Assembly (NCBI GenBank): GCA_004562395.1 | Contig: SFQY01000027.1 | Span: 1 to 33,895, forward strand | DNA: 33,895 nt | Reading direction: 5' to 3' | Source of the DNA: a bacterium | Lineage (GTDB): Bacteria > Bacillota > Clostridia > Oscillospirales > Oscillospiraceae | Shown here: one piece after another, positions 9,121 through 16,869 of the stretch | Numbering within the stretch: the stretch's first letter is position 1 | Layout of the letters: each line of letters opens with the position of its first letter | Program-made: the position numbers and the translations under genes | The notes under the pieces: model-generated | What the model was told of the DNA's origin: nothing | What the model saw: the letters and a program-made list of their open reading frames with translations, nothing else | Database searches by the model: none

Positions 9121-9336
9121 TCAAAACCTTGTCAAATAGTTCCCGGCGTAATCCAGGAACTCCTCCAAAGTCAGGTGACTCCCTTTCCGGGGAATCAATG
9201 CCCATTTGGCCCGGATTTCCGGGTCGGTGCTTTGCTGAGCCTCTTGTAATGCTTTTTCCATTTCCGCGCGTACGTTTTCAGGTGTTGTATGGTGTTCCGC
9301 GGCAATCCGGCTGAGTATGAAATCGATCTTTTTCAT
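9121..9336 (-). CDS. Small conserved protein (Spo0A C-terminal-like family?)
   Basis: A 71-residue soluble protein with the pattern HTTPENVRAEMEKAL then a Trp and a Pro-Arg-Lys-Gly step, ending in an Glu-Glu-Phe-Leu-Asp helix. From memory it resembles a short family in Clostridia that automated annotation labels as a Spo0A C-terminal-like domain. I cannot confirm that link, and a sporulation role is not shown. The start at 9336 follows GGAGGG with a 7-base gap. It is divergent from the XRE gene at 9451. Confidence 0.65.
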   Translation of the reverse strand: MKKIDFILSRIAAEHHTTPENVRAEMEKALQEAQQSTDPEIRAKWALIPRKGSHLTLEEFLDYAGNYLTRF

Positions 9337-9450
9337 TTGCAATCCCTCCATAGGAAACAGGATATCACATTGTGAATAACTCCACAATATGAAAAGGAGG
9401 CCTTTTTCCATAGAATAAAGGCACCTTTACGATGAAATGTGGGGATCGCC

Positions 9451-9660
9451 GTGATCGATTATACACCGCTGTGGGAGACTATGGAGCGCAGGGGCGTCAG
9501 CCAGTACCGCCTGCTCCAATCCGGTATCGACAACAAAACGCTGGATGCCCTGAAGAAAGGGAAGAACATCACCCTGCTGACGTTGGAAAAGCTTTGCGCC
9601 ATCCTGGACTGTACGCCCAACGATGTGGTGAGATTTGAAAAAGAAAACCGTCTCGGCTGA
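9451..9660 (+). CDS. Small XRE-family HTH regulator (YozG-like)
   Basis: About 69 residues that form little more than one Cro/C1-type helix-turn-helix: PLWETMERRGVSQYRLLQSG, then NKTLDALKKGKNITLLTLEKLC, then ILDCTPNDVV. This is the common single-domain XRE form of Firmicutes, with an Asp-Cys motif before the last helix. I prefer the GTG at 9451 after a GGGG stretch; an in-frame GTG at 9439 is possible. Its target is unknown. The intergenic region to the divergent gene at 9336 has the palindrome TCACATTGTGA, a candidate operator. Confidence 0.8.
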   Translation: MIDYTPLWETMERRGVSQYRLLQSGIDNKTLDALKKGKNITLLTLEKLCAILDCTPNDVVRFEKENRLG

Positions 9661-9672
9661 GACGGTTTTTTT
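9644..9672 (+). terminator. Terminator of the XRE gene
   Basis: AAAACCGTCTC, GGCT loop, GAGACGGTTTT followed by more T. It overlaps the last codons and stop codon of the gene at 9451. Confidence 0.9.
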
Positions 9673-9722
9673 GTATGGCGGCAAAGGGGGAGGCGGGGAA
9701 AGGGAACTTATACTGATATTCA

Positions 9723-9871
9723 ATGAAAATGTTTCATTCGGCAGAATGGAACATTTTCATATGAAGATCATAATGAGACGGGTATCTATGATTTTCTATT
9801 CCGAAAATCATAGATACGACAACGCCGTTAGGCGGTGTCTTCTCAATAGAATGATACAATTCTATTGAGAA
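9723..9871. repeat. Cluster of three unrelated strong hairpins
   Basis: Three consecutive inverted repeats lie in a gene-free gap. Hairpin 1 (9723-9760): ATGAAAATGTT with AACATTTTCAT, plus inner CATTC/GAATG. Hairpin 2 (9782-9817): GTATCTATGATTTTC with its exact complement, 6-base loop. Hairpin 3 (9840-9871): TTCTCAATAGAAT with its exact complement, 6-base loop. None is followed by a convincing T run. Hairpin 3 ends seven bases before the argS stop codon and may protect the argS mRNA 3' end. Confidence 0.75.
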
Positions 9872-9877
9872 ACAGTA

Positions 9878-11629
9878 TTACATCTTTTCCGGGGCGGAGA
9901 AGCCCAGCAGGTGGATGCTGGTTTCCAGGATGTTTTTGGCAAGGCCCAGCAGCGCGATGTTGCCGGCCTTCAGGTTCTCGTCCTCCTCCTTGAGGATGGG
10001 GGTGTCGTGGTAGAACTTGTTGACGCAGCCGGCCAGGTCGTAGATATAGGCGCAGATCAGGTTGGGGGCGGAGGACTTCAGGGCGCTTTCCAGGGCGGGG
10101 TCGAACTTGGTGATGGCAATCATCAGGTCCTTGGCAAGGGCGTTGGAGGGCTCCTGAATGGGCAGCTGCTCCCAGGGGCCGTACTTGGCCAGAATGGACT
10201 TGATCCGGACGATGGTGTACAGGATATAGGGGCCGGTGTTGCCCTCGAAGGCGGCGAAGCGCTCCAGGTCAAAGTTGTAGTCCTTGGTGGGCTGGTTGCT
10301 GAGGTCGCCGTATTTCAGGGCGGCCAGGGCGATTTTGGCGGTGGTGTCGTCGATCTCGGAGCCTGCCACGATCCGGTTCTCCACCACCTTGGCCCGGACG
10401 AAGGCCGTCATGTCGGCAATCAGCGTCTCCAGCCGCAGGACGCCGCCGTCCCGGGTCTTGAAGGGCTTGCCGTCCTTGCCGTTCATGGTGCCGTGGCCCA
10501 GATGCTCCAGCTCCGTCTCGGGCTTTACGATACCGCTGCGGTGGGCCGCCCGGAAGATCTGCTCAAAGTGCAGGGCCTGGCGCTTGTCGGTGACGTAGAG
10601 GATCTTGTCCGGGTTCCAATCCTGCATTCGCTGGACCATGGTGGCCAGGTCCGTGGTGGCGTAGATGGCGGCACCGTCGGACTTCACCAGAATGCAGGGA
10701 GGGACCTCCTTTTTGTCGGTGGCCTCCGCCACGGGGAAGACCAGAGCGCCCTCGCTCTCCACGGCGAAGCCCCGGTCCTTCAGGTCCTGGATCATGGCCG
10801 GGATGTAGGGGTCCGCGTCGCTTTCTCCCAGCCATTTTTCAAAATGCACATCCAGGCTGTCGTAGATCCGCCGCAGGTCGGGGATGGAGATGTTCATGAT
10901 GTGCTGCCAGATGGCCCGGTAGCCCCGGCGGCCCAGCTGCAGCTCAAAGGTGGCGGTGTGGGCCCGGGCGGCGAAGTCCTGGTCCACCTTCTTCTTGGCG
11001 GAGGCGGCGGGGTAGATCTCCTCCAGGTCGGAGAGGGTGAAGGGAGGCTCCGCGGGGTAGTCTCCTGTGTAATCGGGGTCAAAGTAGGGAAGCTCCGGCT
11101 GCCGCTCCTGAAGCTCCGTGATGATCAGGCCCATCTGCAGGCCCCAGTCCCCCAGGTGCACGTCGCCGATGGTGTTGTAGCCGAAGAAGGCGTACAGCCG
11201 CTTCAGAGCCTCGCCGATGATGGCGGGGCGCAGGTGGCCGATGTGCAGGGGCTTTGCCACGTTGGCGCCGCCGTAGTCCACCACGATGGTCTTCCCGGCC
11301 CCCAGCTTCTCCACGCCGAAGTCCGGGGCAGTGCGCATCTGCTCCAGATAATTCTGTAAAAACAGACCGCTGAGCTTCAGATTGATAAAGCCGGGCATGA
11401 CGGCCTCCACCAGGGAGTAGTCATTGGCGTCCAGCTTTTCCACAACGGCCTTTGCGATCTGGATGGGGGCGCAGTGGTACTGCTTGGCGGCGGACAGGGC
11501 GCCGTTGCACTGGTATTCGCACAGGTCGGGCCGGTTGGAGACGGTGACCCGGCCAAAGGAAGCGTCATAGCCGGCGTCGGCAAAGGCCCGCTGCATTTTT
11601 TCCGTGATAATGTCCAAGATTTTTTCCAT
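9878..11629 (-). CDS. argS: Arginyl-tRNA synthetase
   Basis: Class I synthetase of 583 residues that charges tRNA-Arg. It has an N-terminal additional domain (about 1-100), the HIGH motif at 129-132 within ANVAKPLHIGHLR, a KMSKS-like loop KPFKTR at 388-393 (ArgRS commonly departs from KMSKS), and the C-terminal DALR anticodon-binding domain ending near SIHLLGFSAPEKM. The start has GGAG 10 bases upstream. No T-box leader is visible in the 130 bases upstream, which hold an AT-rich hairpin instead. A tRNA-Arg(ACG) gene lies 14 kb away. Confidence 0.97.
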   Translation of the reverse strand: MEKILDIITEKMQRAFADAGYDASFGRVTVSNRPDLCEYQCNGALSAAKQYHCAPIQIAKAVVEKLDANDYSLVEAVMPGFINLKLSGLFLQNYLEQMRTAPDFGVEKLGAGKTIVVDYGGANVAKPLHIGHLRPAIIGEALKRLYAFFGYNTIGDVHLGDWGLQMGLIITELQERQPELPYFDPDYTGDYPAEPPFTLSDLEEIYPAASAKKKVDQDFAARAHTATFELQLGRRGYRAIWQHIMNISIPDLRRIYDSLDVHFEKWLGESDADPYIPAMIQDLKDRGFAVESEGALVFPVAEATDKKEVPPCILVKSDGAAIYATTDLATMVQRMQDWNPDKILYVTDKRQALHFEQIFRAAHRSGIVKPETELEHLGHGTMNGKDGKPFKTRDGGVLRLETLIADMTAFVRAKVVENRIVAGSEIDDTTAKIALAALKYGDLSNQPTKDYNFDLERFAAFEGNTGPYILYTIVRIKSILAKYGPWEQLPIQEPSNALAKDLMIAITKFDPALESALKSSAPNLICAYIYDLAGCVNKFYHDTPILKEEDENLKAGNIALLGLAKNILETSIHLLGFSAPEKM

Positions 11630-11658
11630 GATTCAAAACTCCAAAGACAATCATTATT

Positions 11659-11743
11659 AGATATGAGATATGAGATACGAGATATAAGATATGGAAGAAA
11701 CAGATACTGGTATCTAATATCTCATATCTTATATCTAATATCT
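11659..11743. repeat. AT-rich inverted repeat, copy 1
   Basis: Arms built from the unit GATATNAGATAT. AGATATGAGATAT (11659-11671) is exactly complementary to 11717-11729 and flanking units extend the pairing imperfectly. A related structure lies at 13401-13483, so the two bracket the ABC-F gene. A partial unit occurs near 20985. Confidence 0.75.
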
Positions 11744-11760
11744 TCTCAAGGCTGTGGGTT

Positions 11761-13368
11761 TTACTTCGCCGCTTTGTTCTCTGCCATCCAGGCGAGGTAG
11801 TCGTCGTAGGTGCCGTATTTGTCGATGATGGTGCCGTCCGGCTGGAAGGCGATGACCCGGTTACAGGTGGAGGTCAGCAGCTCGTGGTCGTGGGAGGCCA
11901 GCAGCACCACCCCGGGGAAGGCCTCCAGGCCCTTGTTCACGGCCTGGATGGACTCCATGTCCAGGTGGTTGGTGGGCTGGTCCAGCAGCACCACGTTGGC
12001 GCCGGAGAGCATCATACGGCTTAGCATACACCGGACCTTCTCGCCGCCGGAGAGGACGTTCACGGGCTTGAACACATCCTCGTTGGAAAACAGCATCCGG
12101 CCCAGGAAGCCCCGGAGGTAGACGTCGTCCTTCTTGGCGGAGTACTGCCGCAGCCAGTCCACCAGCTCCATGTCGTTGCCCTCAAAATAGGCGCTGTTGT
12201 CCTTGGGCAGGTAGCTTCGGATGGTGGAGACGCCCCATTTGATGCTGCCCTCGTCGGGCTCCAGCTCCCCCATGAGGATCTTGAACAGGGCGGTCTGGGC
12301 CAGCTCGTTCTCACCCACGAAGGCGATCTTGTCGGTGCGGTTCACGGAGAAGTAGACCTTGTCCAGCAGCTTCACCCCGTCCACGGTGACGGACACGTCC
12401 TTGACGGTCAGCACGTCCTTGCCCAGCTCCCGCTCCTGCTGGAAGCCCACGAAGGGGTAGCGGCGGGTGGAGCAGGGCATTTCCTCCACGGTCAGCTTGT
12501 CCAGGAGCTTCCGGCGGGCAGTGGCCTGCTTGGCCTTACTTTTGTTGGCGGAGAAGCGCTGGATGAACAGCTGCAGCTCCTCGATCTTTTCCTGGTTCTT
12601 CTTGTTCTTGTTGCGGAGCATGGCCTGAACCATCTGGGAAGATTCGTACCAGAAGTCGTAGTTGCCCACGTACATCTTGATCTTGCCGTAGTCGATATCC
12701 ACGGTGTGGGTGCAGACGGTGTTCAGGAAGTGGCGGTCGTGGGATACCGCGATGACCATGCCGGGGAAGTCCAGGAGGAAGTCCTCCAGCCAGTTGATGG
12801 CCTCAATGTCTAAGTTGTTGGTGGGCTCGTCCAGCATGACGATGTCGGGATTCCCGAACAGAGCCTGGGCCAGCAGCACCTTCACCTTCAGACGGGGATC
12901 GGTGGAGGCCATCATGTCGTAGTGCAGCTCCGTGCCGATGCCCAGACCCTGCAGCAGACGGGAAGCGTCGGACTCGGCCTCCCAGCCCCCCAGCTCGGCG
13001 AACTCCGCCTCCAGGTCCGCGGCCCGGAGACCGTCCTCGTCGGAGAAATCGGGCTTTTCGTAGATGGCGTCCTTTTCCTTCATCACATCGTACAGGTGCT
13101 GGTTGCCCATGATGACGGTGTCCAGGACGGTGTAGTCGTCGTAGGCGTTCTGGTTCTGCTTCAGAACGGAGACCCGCTTGCCCGGGTCAATGGTGATGCT
13201 GCCGGTGGTGGAATCCAGATCCCCGGTGAGAATCCGCAGGAAGGTGGATTTGCCGGCCCCATTGGCGCCGATGATGCCGTAGCAGTTGCCGGGCAGGAAC
13301 TGCAGGTCCACATGCTGGAACAGCCACTGGCCGCCGAACTGCATCCCCAAATTGCTGACTGTAATCAT
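11761..13368 (-). CDS. ABC-F ATPase (YbiT-like), second ATP site degenerate
   Basis: Soluble tandem ABC protein of 535 residues without membrane helices. ABC-F proteins act at the ribosomal E site. ATPase domain 1 has an intact Walker A GANGAGKST (34-42) and Walker B LDEPTNNLD with Glu181, but its signature region (about 155-161, STDPRLK) lacks LSGGQ. The charged linker (about 245-295) is the P-site tRNA-interaction motif. Domain 2 has Walker A VGENELAQTALF, where Gln358 replaces the nucleotide-binding Lys, and Walker B LLDQPTNHLD, where Gln464 replaces the catalytic Glu. Its signature LSGGEK (439-444) is good. The composite sites are thus asymmetric. A YbiT-like translation factor is the best guess; antibiotic resistance is not indicated. 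Confidence 0.9.
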   Translation of the reverse strand: MITVSNLGMQFGGQWLFQHVDLQFLPGNCYGIIGANGAGKSTFLRILTGDLDSTTGSITIDPGKRVSVLKQNQNAYDDYTVLDTVIMGNQHLYDVMKEKDAIYEKPDFSDEDGLRAADLEAEFAELGGWEAESDASRLLQGLGIGTELHYDMMASTDPRLKVKVLLAQALFGNPDIVMLDEPTNNLDIEAINWLEDFLLDFPGMVIAVSHDRHFLNTVCTHTVDIDYGKIKMYVGNYDFWYESSQMVQAMLRNKNKKNQEKIEELQLFIQRFSANKSKAKQATARRKLLDKLTVEEMPCSTRRYPFVGFQQERELGKDVLTVKDVSVTVDGVKLLDKVYFSVNRTDKIAFVGENELAQTALFKILMGELEPDEGSIKWGVSTIRSYLPKDNSAYFEGNDMELVDWLRQYSAKKDDVYLRGFLGRMLFSNEDVFKPVNVLSGGEKVRCMLSRMMLSGANVVLLDQPTNHLDMESIQAVNKGLEAFPGVVLLASHDHELLTSTCNRVIAFQPDGTIIDKYGTYDDYLAWMAENKAAK

Positions 13369-13400
13369 AGTTAACTCCTTTGCAAATCAAAGACATTTGC

Positions 13401-13483
13401 AAGATACAAGATATGAGATATAAGATATAAGAGGAACGGACATTCCGCTTATCTTATATCTCATATCTTATATCTCGTATCTT
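13401..13483. repeat. AT-rich inverted repeat, copy 2
   Basis: AAGATATGAGATATAAG (13408-13424) is exactly complementary to 13453-13469, and the arms extend imperfectly on both sides. It has the same unit as copy 1 at 11659-11743. It lies just upstream of the ABC-F start, so it is in or near the mRNA leader. Confidence 0.8.
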
Positions 13484-13559
13484 ACCATTTGGCGCATATC
13501 TATACATTTTAATGATATCACATAATTGTGAATAAAGAAAGAACTTTTTTCCAGAGGGG

Positions 13560-13587
13560 TTGCTTTTTTTGCAATGTGCGCTATAAT
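13560..13587 (+). promoter_or_regulatory. htpG promoter
   Basis: TTGCTT (13560-13565), 16 bases, TATAAT (13582-13587), directly followed by the CIRCE operator, so HrcA binding would block start-site access. Confidence 0.75.
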
Positions 13588-13588
13588 A

Positions 13589-13615
13589 TTAGCACTCAGT
13601 AACTTAGAGTGCTAA
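13589..13615 (+). promoter_or_regulatory. CIRCE operator (HrcA site) of htpG
   Basis: Perfect TTAGCACTC, nine bases, GAGTGCTAA. It starts one base after the -10 box. This is the second CIRCE in the window and places htpG with clpB under HrcA. Confidence 0.95.
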
Positions 13616-13641
13616 AACAAATAAGGACGTGAAGAAACATT

Positions 13642-15561
13642 ATGGAAAAGCAGCAATTCAAAGCGGAATCTCAGCGTCTTCTGGACCTGATGATCAACTC
13701 CATCTACACCCACCGGGAGATCTTCCTGCGGGAGATCATCTCCAACGCCTCCGACGCCATCGACAAGCTGGCCTACACCGCCCTGACCGACGATAAGGTC
13801 GGTATCAACCGGGATGAGTTCGCCATCACCATCACCCGTGACCCGGAGAACCGGGTGCTGACCGTCTCCGACAACGGCATCGGCATGACGAAAGAGGAGA
13901 TGGAGGAGAACCTGGGCACCATCGCCAAGTCCGGCTCCCTGGGCTTCAAGCAGGCCATGGAGAAGAATGAGGACGTGGATATCATCGGCCAGTTCGGCGT
14001 GGGCTTCTACTCCGCCTTTATGGTGGCCTCCTCCATCACCGTCATCTCCAAAAAGTACGGCCAGGACAAGGCCTGGAAGTGGGTCTCCGACGGCGCCGAC
14101 GGCTACACCATTGAGGAAACGGAAAAGGACGGCCCCGGCACCGACGTGATCATGACTCTGAAGGCCGATACCGACGACGAAAAGTATTCCGAATTCCTGG
14201 AGGAGTACGAGCTGCGCTCTCTGGTCCGCAAGTATTCCGACTACATCCGCTACCCCATCCGGATGGAGGTCACCAAGTCCCGTCCCGTGGAGGAGCCGGA
14301 GGAGGAGACAGCCGAAGGGGAGGAAAAGGAGGACAAGGCGCCCAAGTACGAGTCCTACACCGAGATGGAGACTCTGAACTCCATGGTGCCCATCTGGCAG
14401 CGGCCCAAGAAGGATGTCACCGACGAGGAGTACGAGACCTTCTACCGGGACAAGTTCTTCGACTACAACAAGCCCCTGCGGATCATCCACAGCAGCGCCG
14501 AGGGAAGCGTGTCCTTCAAGGCTCTGCTGTATATCCCCGGCAAGGCGCCCTACGACTTCTACACCAAGGACTTCAAGCGGGGCCTGCAGCTGTACAGCAG
14601 CGGCGTGCTGATCATGGAGAACTGCGAGGATCTGCTGCCGGAGCATTTCCGCTTCGTCCGGGGCATTGTGGACAGCCAGGACCTGAGCCTGAACATCAGC
14701 CGGGAGATGCTGCAGCATAACCGCCAGCTGACCATCATCGCCCGGAACATCGAGAAGAAGATCAAGTCCGAGCTGAAGTCCATGCTGGAAAACGACCGGG
14801 AGAAGTACGAGGAGTTCTACGCTGCCTTCGGCCGCCAGCTGAAGTACGGCACCGTCTCCGACTACGGCGCCCACAAGGAGGCCTGCCAGGACCTGCTGCT
14901 GTTCTACAGCCACAAGCAGGGCAAGCTGGTATCCCTGAAGGAGTATGTGGAGGCCATGGCCGAGGGTCAGGAGAAGATCTACTACGTTCCCGGCGAGAAC
15001 AAGGACCGTCTGAGCAAGCTGCCTCAGGTGGAGACCCTGAGCCAGAAGGGCTACGATGTGCTGCTGTTCACCGAGGACGTGGATGAGTTCATCCCCCAGA
15101 CTCTGGTGACCTATATGGAGAAGTCCTTCTGCAACGCCTCCAGCGAGGATCTGGGCCTGCAGACCGAGGAGGAGAAGAAGGAGGCTCAGGAGAAGGCCGA
15201 GGAGCTGAAGGGCTTCCTGACCTTCGTGAAGGAGAGCCTGGGCGAGCAGGTGAAGGAGGTCAAGCTGTCCTCCAACCTGGGCACCCATCCCGTGTGCATG
15301 ACCCCCGACGCGGGCATGAGCTTCGAAATGGAGAAGTATATGAAGCGGGTCAATCCGGAGTTTGCCTTCCCGGTGGGCCGCATCCTGGAGCTGAATCCGG
15401 ACCACGAGGCGGTCCAGGCCATGCAGAAGGCCATGACCGAGGATCCCGTGAAGGCCAAGGACTATGCCCAGCTGCTGTGCTACCAGGCCCAGCTCATGGC
15501 GGAGCTGCCCCTGGAGGACCCCGTGGCCTACACGGAGCTGGTCTGCAAGCTGATGAAGTAA
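13642..15561 (+). CDS. htpG: Molecular chaperone HtpG (bacterial Hsp90)
   Basis: Dimeric cytoplasmic ATP-dependent chaperone, 639 residues (usual 620-650). The N-terminal GHKL ATP site is complete: Glu31, Asn35 and Asp38 in REIISNASDA, DNGIGM (77-82), GTIAKSGS, and GQFGVGFYSAF. The middle domain follows, with a charged acidic linker near residues 215-235, and then the C-terminal dimerisation domain. The start codon is preceded by AAGGACGTGAAG, a modest ribosome site. It stands alone. In Bacillus subtilis htpG is not CIRCE-controlled, so this arrangement differs from the textbook model. Confidence 0.97.
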   Translation: MEKQQFKAESQRLLDLMINSIYTHREIFLREIISNASDAIDKLAYTALTDDKVGINRDEFAITITRDPENRVLTVSDNGIGMTKEEMEENLGTIAKSGSLGFKQAMEKNEDVDIIGQFGVGFYSAFMVASSITVISKKYGQDKAWKWVSDGADGYTIEETEKDGPGTDVIMTLKADTDDEKYSEFLEEYELRSLVRKYSDYIRYPIRMEVTKSRPVEEPEEETAEGEEKEDKAPKYESYTEMETLNSMVPIWQRPKKDVTDEEYETFYRDKFFDYNKPLRIIHSSAEGSVSFKALLYIPGKAPYDFYTKDFKRGLQLYSSGVLIMENCEDLLPEHFRFVRGIVDSQDLSLNISREMLQHNRQLTIIARNIEKKIKSELKSMLENDREKYEEFYAAFGRQLKYGTVSDYGAHKEACQDLLLFYSHKQGKLVSLKEYVEAMAEGQEKIYYVPGENKDRLSKLPQVETLSQKGYDVLLFTEDVDEFIPQTLVTYMEKSFCNASSEDLGLQTEEEKKEAQEKAEELKGFLTFVKESLGEQVKEVKLSSNLGTHPVCMTPDAGMSFEMEKYMKRVNPEFAFPVGRILELNPDHEAVQAMQKAMTEDPVKAKDYAQLLCYQAQLMAELPLEDPVAYTELVCKLMK

Positions 15562-15660
15562 GCCGCCCCCCCGGCAAGACACCGAAATTGCGTGACACCG
15601 GACCGCTGCCTGTTGGGGAAATGATCGGTTGCGCTCCGAAGGTTGCTGTGAACGTACAAG

Positions 15661-15702
15661 GCTCCCTCTGATGAGGGAGCTGTCGCGAAGCGACTGAGGG
15701 AG
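15661..15702. repeat. Family C hairpin repeat
   Basis: GCTCCCTC-TGAT-GAGGGAGC (15661-15680) is followed by a second hairpin GTCGC-GAA-GCGAC and by TGAGGGAG. This palindrome-then-small-hairpin order matches the ends of families A and B. Only a half element is present. The rest of 15562-15832 holds no gene. Confidence 0.65.
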
Positions 15703-15774
15703 AGAAAATGTTCCGTCTTTTCCCGTATTTGCAACGCGGGAAAAGGGCGCGGGCTGTAATTTTGACGCGGCCGC

Positions 15775-15803
15775 TTGCGTTTCGGGCTGTGCTGTGGTAA
15801 ACT
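15775..15803 (+). promoter_or_regulatory. Possible promoter of the membrane protein gene
   Basis: TTGCGT, 17 bases, TAAACT, about 30 bases upstream of the start codon. Both boxes deviate from consensus. Confidence 0.4.
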
Positions 15804-15832
15804 AAGTACCGAGAGAAAGGAAGGTGCTTTTT

Positions 15833-16498
15833 ATGGCCTATTTATTTGACGAGGATTTGACCCTGGGGATTCTGTCCGGCCTGCTGACGGGCATTCCCTC
15901 CCTGCTGCTGGGAATCGCCTCCTATGTGCTGACGGCCCTGGCATTGTATGTGATCGCCCGCCGCCGGGGCCTGAATAAGCCCTGGCTGGCCTGGATCCCG
16001 GTGGTGAACTGCTGGATCCTGGGCTCGCTGTCGGATCAGTACCACTACGTGGTGAAGGGAGAGGACAAGTGCAAGCGCAAGGTCCTGCTGATCCTGAACC
16101 TGATCAACGCGGCCATCGGACTGATGATCACCATTCTGGGAACGGTGCTGCTGGTTCAGATCATCTCTGGCGCCGCCCATGGTGCCGGAAGCGCCGCCAT
16201 GATGGAAATGGTCATGGGACCTCTGGTGGGGATGATGGGACTGTGCCTGCCCCTGGTGGGAGTCGCCATTGCCATCCTGATCATCCGGTATATGGCCCTG
16301 TACGATCTGTATAAGTCCATGGACCCCAGCAACTGCGTGCTGTTTCTGGTGCTGAGCATCCTGGTGAGCGTGACGGAGCCCTTCTTCCTGTTCTTTAACC
16401 GGGACAAGGACCTGGGCATGCCCCCCAGACGGGATACCTGCGCGGATATCCCCCTGTCGGAGCCGCCTCAGGAGAATGATGGCAAGGATTATCTGTAA
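15833..16498 (+). CDS. Integral membrane protein of unknown function
   Basis: A 221-residue protein with four or five hydrophobic helices. The first pair is joined by a positively charged loop with RRRGLNKPWLAWIPVVNCW, a Trp/Pro segment I have seen in uncharacterised Firmicutes membrane proteins. A second pair (about 80-110 and 125-160) is followed by a last helix near residues 170-195 and a polar, Pro- and acid-rich cytoplasmic tail. No catalytic motif, signal peptide or transporter signature is recognisable. The start at 15833 follows AAAGGAAGG. It is monocistronic, between htpG and its own terminator. Confidence 0.85.
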   Translation: MAYLFDEDLTLGILSGLLTGIPSLLLGIASYVLTALALYVIARRRGLNKPWLAWIPVVNCWILGSLSDQYHYVVKGEDKCKRKVLLILNLINAAIGLMITILGTVLLVQIISGAAHGAGSAAMMEMVMGPLVGMMGLCLPLVGVAIAILIIRYMALYDLYKSMDPSNCVLFLVLSILVSVTEPFFLFFNRDKDLGMPPRRDTCADIPLSEPPQENDGKDYL

Positions 16499-16507
16499 GA
16501 AGCCTGA

Positions 16508-16549
16508 AAAAAGAGCATTCGTATGTGCAGTCATACGGATGCTCTTTTT
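16508..16549 (+). terminator. Terminator after the membrane protein gene
   Basis: AAAAAGAGCAT pairs with ATGCTCTTTTT, with inner CGTATG/CATACG. The A and T runs make it potentially bidirectional. Confidence 0.9.
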
Positions 16550-16626
16550 ATGGTTTCCCGGACAACGGCGGGAGCCGTATGTTTTTTCGGATGGGCTTGT
16601 GGGGGTTACCCGGCAGACCGATCAAT

Positions 16627-16852
16627 GGGGGGTTGTTAGGATGGTGCAACGCAATACCTTCCCCCGGGGGGAAGGGGGACCGCGAAGCGGTGGATGAGGA
16701 ATGGCGACACCTAGCCATTCGTAATGCAGTCAATTTAAACGATACAACCTTTTCCAATGTACCTTTTTAACGAAATGCATACAAATATGGAACATATCGC
16801 CGTTCCTCATCCGCCCCAGTGTGCGCACTGGGGCACCTTCCTTTTCAGAATT
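16627..16852. repeat. Family A hairpin repeat, copy A3
   Basis: Complete left end with self-palindrome and ACCGCGAAGCGGT hairpin, and a right end with CCCAGTGTGCGCACTGGG but truncated within the last palindrome. It is flanked by the 9-base direct repeat CCGATCAAT at 16618-16626 and 16853-16861, which might be a target-site duplication. It fills the gap between the terminator and the DUF3737 gene. Confidence 0.8.
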
Positions 16853-16869
16853 CCGATCAATAAGGGAAG

